A program made the position numbers and the translations under genes. Shown in pieces: positions 1-4,615 of a stretch of 6,707 bases of DNA. Numbering within the stretch: the stretch's first letter is position 1; the number at the start of each line of letters is the position of its first letter. The DNA is from Pseudomonadota bacterium (GTDB lineage: Bacteria; Pseudomonadota; Gammaproteobacteria; Burkholderiales; Gallionellaceae), in contig JAJXWG010000093.1 of the NCBI GenBank assembly GCA_021781695.1, positions 1-6,707 on the forward strand, given 5' to 3'. The notes under the pieces were generated by a model that made no database searches, was not told the DNA's origin, and saw nothing but the letters and a program-made list of their open reading frames with translations.

Positions 1-148
1 GCTTCTCTTGCAGCGCTGCCTTGAGCGAGCTCTCGTCTGCAACCGAACGGTGCGAGATTTTGCAAAGGTGTGGTAAAAGCAGTTCTGGCATATTGCCGGT
101 GAAATCCTCACCCGGTTCGATATGCAAAATTAATGCGTTTCCTGACAT
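1..148 (-). CDS. 5' end of an unrecognised protein gene, possibly receiver-like (partial)
   Basis: Reading leftwards from an ATG at 148-146, the frame stays open for 49 codons to the window edge. The protein begins MSGNALILHIEPGEDF and continues to a helix-like stretch ending ALQEK. An in-frame TAA lies two codons before the ATG, so the ATG is the probable start. The Shine-Dalgarno sequence is poor. A promoter-like pair of hexamers sits at a suitable distance upstream (184-212), which supports a real gene. The pattern of a hydrophobic strand, an acidic turn, a helix, then a second strand and helix loosely resembles the start of a response-regulator receiver domain. The usual paired aspartates are not seen, and the resemblance is only a guess. 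The gene diverges from thrS and is not obviously related to it. Family unknown; an internal ATG at residue 20 is an alternative start. Confidence 0.45.
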   Translation of the reverse strand, partial: MSGNALILHIEPGEDFTGNMPELLLPHLCKISHRSVADESSLKAALQEK

Positions 149-183
149 TGTTTAGGATGGCGATGTGTGGGATGGATTAGCTT

Positions 184-212
184 ACTATATTGCCGCGATG
201 AACAGCAAACAA
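184..212 (-). promoter_or_regulatory. Candidate sigma-70 promoter for the leftward gene
   Basis: On the - strand, TTGTTT (complement of 207-212) and TATAGT (complement of 184-189) are separated by exactly 17 bp. The -10 matches the consensus at 5 of 6 positions and the -35 at 3 of 6. The predicted start of transcription is near 177, giving a leader of about 29 nt before the ATG at 148. Prediction from sequence only. Confidence 0.4.
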
Positions 213-290
213 AATACGCATGGGCCGATCCACGATCCGGAAACGATGCCGGCTTCAAGAATTCCGGAACGACCCTTGCCTGATTTGCTT

Positions 291-302
291 TATAATCGCG
301 CG
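291..302 (+). promoter_or_regulatory. Candidate thrS promoter: TATAAT box with GC-rich discriminator
   Basis: A perfect TATAAT lies at 291-296, followed by an all-G/C discriminator CGCGCG (297-302) and a predicted start near 303-305, about 50 nt before the thrS ATG. No good -35 is found at 15-19 bp spacing (268-273 reads AACGAC at 17 bp), and the upstream TG is two bases off for a classical extended -10. The promoter may therefore be weak or activator-dependent. GC-rich discriminators are typical of promoters under negative stringent control (ppGpp/DksA), which would suit a translation operon; that is inference. Confidence 0.45.
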
Positions 303-306
303 CTGC

Positions 307-329
307 CGGGCCGTGCGTGCTTGAGCCCG
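307..329 (+). promoter_or_regulatory. Leader hairpin upstream of thrS ribosome binding site
   Basis: CGGGC (307-311) pairs perfectly with GCCCG (325-329), enclosing a 13-nt loop that contains two CGT triplets (312-314 and 316-318). A T/A-rich stretch (330-340) follows, then the GGAAG ribosome binding site at 342-346. In E. coli, ThrRS represses its own translation by binding leader hairpins that mimic the tRNA-Thr anticodon arm, and the CGU anticodon is one of the tRNA-Thr anticodons. The position fits such an operator, but the loop is larger than a 7-nt anticodon loop. The stem followed by a T-rich run could also be a weak attenuator. Confidence 0.3.
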
Positions 330-352
330 TTTTAATTTATTGGAAGAAAAAA

Positions 353-2266
353 ATGCCTATTATTACTTTGCCTGATGGTTCAGAGCGCAGCTTCGATGCA
401 CCTGTCACGGTGTTAGGTGTGGCGCAGAGCATCGGTTCCGGTCTTGCGCGTGCAACGCTTGCGGGTATGGTCGACGGGAAACAGGTGGACGCATCCTACC
501 TGATCGAGAAGGATGCCAAGCTCTCCATCATCACCGAAAAGGATGCGGAAGGCGTAGAAATCATCCGCCATTCCACCGCACACCTGCTGGCACATGCGGT
601 GAAAGAGTTGTTCCCTGATGCACAGGTGACCATAGGCCCCGTGATCGATAACGGCTTCTATTATGATTTCTCATATCACCGGCCGTTCACACCTGAAGAT
701 CTGCTTGCGATTGAAAAGCGCATGATGGAGCTGGCAAAACGCGATATACCGATTTCAAGGCGGGTGCTGCCGCGCGATATGGCTGTGGACTATTTCAAGG
801 GCATCAACGAGCATTACAAGGCCGAGATCATCGCCTCCATACCTGCCGGCCAGGAAGTGTCGCTGTATACCGAAGACAACTTTACCGATCTATGCCGCGG
901 ACCGCATGTGCCTTCCACAGGCAAGCTCAAGGTGTTCAAGCTGATGAAGCTGGCAGGCGCCTACTGGCGCGGCGATTCGAAGAACGAAATGCTGCAGCGC
1001 ATCTATGGCACGGCCTGGGCAAAAAAAGATGAACTGGAAGCCTATCTGCACCGGCTGGAGGAAGCCGAAAAGCGCGACCACCGCAAACTTGCGCGCCAGC
1101 TCGATCTGTTTCACATGCAGGACACCACGCCTGGCATGGTGTTCTGGCACCCGAAGGGCTGGACCCTGTGGCAAGCCGTCGAGCAATACATGCGCGCCAA
1201 ATTCCGCGAGCACAATTACCAGGAGGTCCGCACGCCGACCATCATGGACAGGACGCTATGGGAGAAATCGGGGCACTGGGAAAATTACCGCGACAACATG
1301 TTCACCACTTCATCGGAGAACCGGGATTACGCGGTGAAACCGATGAACTGCCCTGCACATGTGCAGATATACAACCACGGCCTGCACAGCTACAGAGACC
1401 TGCCGCTTCGTCTGGCAGAGTTCGGCAGCTGCCACCGCAACGAATCGTCGGGTTCACTGCACGGCCTGATGCGGGTGCGCGGCTTCACTCAGGATGATGC
1501 GCATATCTTCTGTACCGAGGCTCAGGTGCAGGATGAAGTTTCCAGTTTCATCGTGATGCTAAACGAGGTTTACCGCGACTTCGGTTTCAACGAGGTGATC
1601 GTTAAATTGTCCACCCGCCCCGAAAAGCGCGTGGGATCGGATGAGACCTGGGACAAGGCGGAAGCGGGGCTGGCTGCAGCGTTGCAGCAGAACCAGCTTG
1701 AATATGAAATTCAGCCGGGCGAAGGCGCCTTTTACGGCCCCAAGGTCGAATTCACGCTGAAAGACAGCCTGGATCGCCTGTGGCAATGCGGCACGATACA
1801 GCTCGATTTCAATCTGCCCGTTCGGCTTGGTGCCGAATTTGTCGATGAAGACAACAGCCGCAAACCCCCCGTGATGCTGCATCGCGCCATATTGGGATCG
1901 ATGGAGCGCTTCATCGGCATCCTGATCGAACACCATGCCGGGGCCTTCCCTTTGTGGCTGTCTCCGGTGCAATGCGTGCTGATGAACATCTCCGAATCCC
2001 AGGAGGAATATGCGCGCGAAATCGGACAAAAATTGCAGGCGGCGGGCCTGCGCGTGCAATTGGATTTGCGCAATGAAAAGATTACCTATAAAATACGCGA
2101 ACATAGCTTGCAGAAACTTCCCTATCAGCTGATCGTGGGCGACAAGGAAGTATCTGGAAGATTGATAGCCGTGCGTACCCGCAGTGGTGAGGATCTCGGA
2201 CAAATGACCCTGGAAGCATTAATCGGGCATTTCAAGGCCGAGGTTCAATCGGGCAGCACGGTTTAA
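353..2266 (+). CDS. thrS: Threonine--tRNA ligase (ThrRS)
   Basis: Charges tRNA-Thr with threonine in the cytoplasm and removes mischarged serine. The product is 637 aa (E. coli 642) and complete. Residues 1-61 form the TGS domain, starting MPIITLPDGS as in E. coli MPVITLPDGS. The editing domain carries H73 and H77 (HSTAH) and the C181-R-G-P-H185 motif. The class II catalytic core holds motif 2 with R362 (FGSCHRNE), motif 3 (HRAILGSMERF, from 510), and the three zinc ligands C333, H384 and H510. The anticodon-binding domain runs from about 538 to the end. All key residues are present; NCPAH has Ala335 where E. coli has Gly. The ATG at 353 is chosen because it aligns with the E. coli N-terminus and has GGAAG six bases upstream. 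An in-frame GTG at 317 would add 12 unrelated residues. infC follows after 25 nt with no terminator, so the two are probably cotranscribed. Confidence 0.98.
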   Translation: MPIITLPDGSERSFDAPVTVLGVAQSIGSGLARATLAGMVDGKQVDASYLIEKDAKLSIITEKDAEGVEIIRHSTAHLLAHAVKELFPDAQVTIGPVIDNGFYYDFSYHRPFTPEDLLAIEKRMMELAKRDIPISRRVLPRDMAVDYFKGINEHYKAEIIASIPAGQEVSLYTEDNFTDLCRGPHVPSTGKLKVFKLMKLAGAYWRGDSKNEMLQRIYGTAWAKKDELEAYLHRLEEAEKRDHRKLARQLDLFHMQDTTPGMVFWHPKGWTLWQAVEQYMRAKFREHNYQEVRTPTIMDRTLWEKSGHWENYRDNMFTTSSENRDYAVKPMNCPAHVQIYNHGLHSYRDLPLRLAEFGSCHRNESSGSLHGLMRVRGFTQDDAHIFCTEAQVQDEVSSFIVMLNEVYRDFGFNEVIVKLSTRPEKRVGSDETWDKAEAGLAAALQQNQLEYEIQPGEGAFYGPKVEFTLKDSLDRLWQCGTIQLDFNLPVRLGAEFVDEDNSRKPPVMLHRAILGSMERFIGILIEHHAGAFPLWLSPVQCVLMNISESQEEYAREIGQKLQAAGLRVQLDLRNEKITYKIREHSLQKLPYQLIVGDKEVSGRLIAVRTRSGEDLGQMTLEALIGHFKAEVQSGSTV

Positions 2267-2279
2267 TTTTTGCCGAGAC

Positions 2280-2283
2280 GGAG
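2280..2283 (+). promoter_or_regulatory. Ribosome binding site that decides the infC start
   Basis: GGAG at 2280-2283 is the only good Shine-Dalgarno match between thrS and the conserved IF-3 N-terminus. It lies 8 nt before ATA at 2292, a normal spacing, but only 2 nt before the in-frame ATT at 2286. It is 41 nt from the first ATG (2325). This favours ATA 2292 as the initiation codon. Confidence 0.6.
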
Positions 2284-2291
2284 ACATTCCA

Positions 2292-2816
2292 ATAGCACAG
2301 AACAAATTACAGCGCATCAATGAAATGATTAACGCACCTCAGGTGCGCCTCATTGGAGCAGATAAGGAACCCTTGGGGATCGTGTCCAGCGCGGAAGCTT
2401 TGCGCCTGGCCAATGAGGCTGAACTGGATCTGGTGGAAATTTCGCCTATGGCCGATCCGCCAGTTTGCCGCATCATGGATTATGGCAAGTTCAAGTATGC
2501 CGAGAGCAAGAAGCAGCACGAAGCCAAGCTGAAACAGAAGCAGGTGCAGATCAAGGAGATCAAGTTTCGCCCCGGAACGGATGAAGGCGATTACAATATC
2601 AAGTTGCGCAACCTGATCAAGTTCCTGAATGATGGCGACAAGACCAAGATTACCCTGAGGTTCCGCGGTCGCGAGATGGCCCATCAGGAAATCGGCATGC
2701 GACTGATAGAGCGCGTGAAAGCGGATCTCGAAGCATATGGCGTCGTCGAGCAGTTTCCCAAGATGGAAGGCCGTCAGATGGTGATGGTGTTGTCGCCCAA
2801 GACGTCAAAGAAGTAA
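2292..2816 (+). CDS. infC: Translation initiation factor IF-3, rare ATA start
   Basis: Binds the 30S subunit, keeps it apart from 50S, and rejects initiation at non-canonical codons or with non-initiator tRNA. From ATA 2292 the protein is 174 aa (E. coli 180). The N-domain (about 1-78) contains RINE (8-11) and the family signature RIMDYGKFKYAESK (60-73). A lysine-rich linker follows, then the C-domain (about 85-170) with IKFRPGTDEGDY and LRFRGREMAH. The conserved RINE element lies upstream of the first ATG (2325), so that ATG would remove part of the N-domain and cannot be the true start. In frame upstream are ATA (2292) and ATT (2286); ATA has the better ribosome binding site spacing. Rare AUU/AUA/AUC starts on infC are known to allow IF-3 to repress its own translation, and the same is likely here. 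The gene sits directly behind thrS, as in E. coli. Identity is certain; the exact start is less so. Confidence 0.95.
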   Translation: MAQNKLQRINEMINAPQVRLIGADKEPLGIVSSAEALRLANEAELDLVEISPMADPPVCRIMDYGKFKYAESKKQHEAKLKQKQVQIKEIKFRPGTDEGDYNIKLRNLIKFLNDGDKTKITLRFRGREMAHQEIGMRLIERVKADLEAYGVVEQFPKMEGRQMVMVLSPKTSKK

Positions 2817-2988
2817 CAAGATAGACGTTAGTCGCTAGCTGCTAACGGCTGAAGACTGTTTTTATTTTTCTGGTAGCAGGGGCCGATCAGAAAACTGCAG
2901 CAAAAAAGATCCCCAAAATAAGTGGTGTATGGGTCAACAAGTTTTTCCAGTCGGAGAACACCTCCCACCATAACTTTAAGGAGCAGTC
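2817..2988 (+). promoter_or_regulatory. infC-rpmI spacer, candidate L20 (RplT) translational operator
   Basis: This 172-nt gap is long for a compact operon and holds no gene. It can form an irregular hairpin at 2879-2914 (GGG and GATC pairing with GATCCCC, with a 3-nt bulge). Near its 3' end, CTCC (2962-2965) can pair either with GGAG (2953-2956) or with the GGAG of the rpmI ribosome binding site (2980-2983). TGGTG (2923-2927) can pair with CACCA (2966-2970). GGTGT (2924-2928) can pair with ACACC (2958-2962). In E. coli, L20 represses rpmI-rplT by binding an irregular stem and a pseudoknot in this same spacer. Position and competing pairings fit that model; the actual fold is inferred by eye. 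Confidence 0.4.
2829..2869 (+). terminator. Weak attenuator-like hairpin with T-rich tail
   Basis: AGTC (2830-2833) pairs with GACT (2854-2857), and AGC (2837-2839) with GCT (2848-2850) inside it. A T-rich run (2859-2869, interrupted by one A) follows after one G. An overlapping inverted repeat, GTTAG (2827-2831) with CTAAC (2842-2846), is an alternative fold. The stem is short and AT-containing, so at most partial termination or attenuation between infC and rpmI is expected. Confidence 0.25.
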
Positions 2989-3186
2989 ATGCCTAAGATG
3001 AAAACAAAGAGCGGCGCGGCCAAGCGTTTCAAGGTCCGCGCAGGCGGCAGTATCAAACGCTCGCAAGCGTTCAAGCGTCATATCCTGACCAAGAAAACCA
3101 CCAAGAACAAGCGCCAGCTGCGCGGTACCGCCGCTGTTCATTCAACCAATACAGCATCGGTTCACGCCATGATGCCTTACGCGTAA
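2989..3186 (+). CDS. rpmI: 50S ribosomal protein L35
   Basis: Small basic protein of the large ribosomal subunit. It is 65 aa, the same length as E. coli L35, and starts MPKMKTKSGAAKRFK against E. coli MPKIKTVRGAAKRFK. The block HILTKKTTKNKRQLR (31-45) and the C-terminal MPYA are also conserved. AAGGAG at 2978-2983 lies 5 nt before the ATG, a strong ribosome binding site, but upstream CTCC can mask it (see the spacer entry). rplT follows directly and is probably translationally coupled, so control of rpmI would also set L20 output. Confidence 0.98.
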   Translation: MPKMKTKSGAAKRFKVRAGGSIKRSQAFKRHILTKKTTKNKRQLRGTAAVHSTNTASVHAMMPYA

Positions 3187-3196
3187 GGAGTAGACC

Positions 3197-3556
3197 ATGC
3201 CTAGAGTAAAACGTGGTGTCGTCGCACGCGCAACGCACAAGAAACTGTTAGCCAAGGCCAAGGGTTACCGCGGCCGCAGAAAGAACGTATATCGCATCGC
3301 CAAACAGGCTGTGATGAAGGCCGGGCAATATGCCTACCGTGATCGCCGCCAGAAGAAGCGTCAGTTCCGCACCCTGTGGATCGCGCGTATCAATGCGGCC
3401 GCGCGCGAGTTCGGCATGCCTTACAGCGCATTCATGAATGGCCTGAAAAAGGCGGATATCCAGATCGATCGCAAGGTTCTGTCTGACATCGCCATTTTCG
3501 ACAAGCCTGCATTTGAACAATTCGTTGTTCAGGCAAAAGCCAGCCTGGCCGTATAA
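3197..3556 (+). CDS. rplT: 50S ribosomal protein L20
   Basis: Early 23S rRNA-binding assembly protein; in E. coli it is also the repressor of rpmI-rplT. The product is 119 aa (E. coli 118). The long basic N-terminal extension (about 1-60) is intact, with RVKRGVVARA near the start. The family signature KKRQFRTLWIARINAAAR (53-70) and the globular C-domain with NGLKKADIQIDRKVLSDIAI (81-100) follow. AAGGAG at 3185-3190 overlaps the rpmI TAA stop and lies 6 nt before the ATG, so ribosomes leaving rpmI can restart here. A strong terminator begins 26 nt after the stop codon. Because the RNA-binding portions are intact, feedback control through the infC-rpmI spacer is plausible. Confidence 0.98.
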   Translation: MPRVKRGVVARATHKKLLAKAKGYRGRRKNVYRIAKQAVMKAGQYAYRDRRQKKRQFRTLWIARINAAAREFGMPYSAFMNGLKKADIQIDRKVLSDIAIFDKPAFEQFVVQAKASLAV

Positions 3557-3557
3557 C
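3552..3557 (+). promoter_or_regulatory. Possible -10 box at the end of rplT
   Basis: TATAAC (3552-3557), 5 of 6 matches to the -10 consensus, spans the rplT stop codon. The -35 is weak: TTCAGG (3527-3532) is 19 bp away and TTGTTC (3524-3529) is 22 bp away. If used, transcription would start near 3564, leading straight into the terminator hairpin before pheS. Weak evidence. Confidence 0.15.
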
Positions 3558-3582
3558 CCGCGGCCTGAATAGCGTCATCAGG

Positions 3583-3607
3583 AAGGGGGCGTACGCCCCC
3601 TTTTTTT
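3583..3607 (+). terminator. Strong intrinsic terminator between rplT and pheS
   Basis: AAGGGGGC (3583-3590) pairs with GCCCCCTT (3595-3602), with GTAC (3591-3594) as the loop. The stem has six G-C pairs plus two A-T pairs drawn from the tail. The T run covers 3601-3607, seven bases without interruption. A second hairpin, CCTGA (3564-3568) with TCAGG (3578-3582), sits immediately before it. The terminator closes the thrS-infC-rpmI-rplT transcript, or acts as an attenuator for pheST, because its T run ends just 14 nt before the pheS ATG. Confidence 0.9.
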
Positions 3608-3621
3608 GTCATGGTGTGTTT

Positions 3622-4605
3622 ATGGAAGAACTACAACAAATTCTCGATCAGGCGTTGACGCAGTTTTCTGCGATCAACGACGAAGACCAACTGGAACAGG
3701 CCAAGGCAAAGTATCTGGGCAAGGAAGGCAGCCTGACGGCCCTGCTCAAAGGGCTGGGCAAGCTCTCTGCGGACGAGCGCCCCAAGGCCGGCGCTCACAT
3801 CAACCAGGTCAAACAGAGCATAGAGGCCGCGCTGCAACAGCGCCGCGATGAACTGGGCCAAGCGAAGATGGAGGCCAGACTTTCCGCCGAATCGCTGGAT
3901 GTGACGCTGCCAGGACGCGGCAATGGTTGCGGCGGATTGCACCCTGTGACGCGTACGCTCAATCGCATCGAACATCTGTTCCATTCCCTGGGATTTTCAA
4001 CCACCTCAGGCCCTGAAATAGAACACGACTTTTACAACTTCACCGCGCTCAATATACCGGAAAATCATCCCGCGCGCGCGATGCATGACACTTTCTACAT
4101 CGATCCCGAGCATGTGCTGCGCACGCACACCTCCCCGGTCCAGGTGCACTACATGCAAACCCATCAGCCGCCGCTCAAGATCATCTCGGCAGGCCGCGTA
4201 TACCGCGTAGATTCAGATGCGACACATTCGCCAATGTTTCATCAGGTCGAGGGCCTTTGGGTGGATGAAGAAGTGAGCTTTGCCAATCTGAAAGGCGTAG
4301 TGCAGGATTTCCTGCAGCGTTTTTTCGAGCAGGATGATTTAGAGGTGCGCTTCCGCCCGTCTTTTTTTCCGTTCACCGAACCCTCTGCTGAAATGGACAT
4401 GAGCTGGCGCGGCGGTTGGCTCGAGATCGGCGGCTGCGGCATGGTGCATCCTGCCGTGTTGAAGCACGTGAATATCGACAGCGAAAAATACCTGGGATTT
4501 GCTTTCGGGTTGGGCGTTGAGCGGCTGGCAATGTTGCGTTACGGCGTGAACGATTTGCGCCAGTTTTATGAGAGCGATCTGCGCTTTCTGAAACAATTCA
4601 ACTAG
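3622..4605 (+). CDS. pheS: Phenylalanine--tRNA ligase alpha subunit
   Basis: Catalytic subunit of the (alpha-beta)2 PheRS, which charges tRNA-Phe. It is 327 aa, the same as E. coli. An N-terminal coiled-coil arm that contacts tRNA covers about 1-90. Class II motif 1 is GGLHPVTRTLNRIEHLF (104-120), motif 2 centres on THSPMFHQVEGL (201-212), the Phe pocket includes FPFTEPSAEMDM (249-260), and motif 3 is GFAFGLGVERLAML (292-305). Ala294, the residue that sets side-chain size in the E. coli Phe pocket, is conserved. ATG 3622 is chosen because it gives the E. coli length; an in-frame GTG at 3616 would add two residues. The ribosome binding site is weak (GGTG at 3613-3616, 5 nt before the ATG). A strong terminator ends just upstream, so expression probably needs read-through. 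pheT starts 10 nt after the stop. Confidence 0.98.
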   Translation: MEELQQILDQALTQFSAINDEDQLEQAKAKYLGKEGSLTALLKGLGKLSADERPKAGAHINQVKQSIEAALQQRRDELGQAKMEARLSAESLDVTLPGRGNGCGGLHPVTRTLNRIEHLFHSLGFSTTSGPEIEHDFYNFTALNIPENHPARAMHDTFYIDPEHVLRTHTSPVQVHYMQTHQPPLKIISAGRVYRVDSDATHSPMFHQVEGLWVDEEVSFANLKGVVQDFLQRFFEQDDLEVRFRPSFFPFTEPSAEMDMSWRGGWLEIGGCGMVHPAVLKHVNIDSEKYLGFAFGLGVERLAMLRYGVNDLRQFYESDLRFLKQFN

Positions 4606-4615
4606 GAATGCCGAT

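Noticed and set aside
317..352. GTG start extending ThrRS by 12 residues
   Set aside because: The added residues have no counterpart in E. coli ThrRS, there is no ribosome binding site before 317, and the codon lies inside the leader hairpin; ATG 353 has a suitable site and aligns with the family N-terminus.
149..352. tRNA gene upstream of thrS
   Set aside because: No cloverleaf, T-arm consensus or CCA-end context could be found on either strand of this intergenic region.
1559..2203. Open frame of 214 codons on the - strand inside thrS
   Set aside because: Complement of conserved ThrRS catalytic and anticodon-binding regions; no independent evidence of a gene.
2817..2988. Small protein gene between infC and rpmI
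   Set aside because: No frame with a credible start, ribosome binding site and conserved-looking product was seen; the spacer looks like RNA-level regulation instead.
4071..4080. Alternating CG tract (possible Z-DNA)
   Set aside because: It is only five CG repeats within conserved pheS coding sequence (HPARAMHD) and is explained by Arg/Ala codons.
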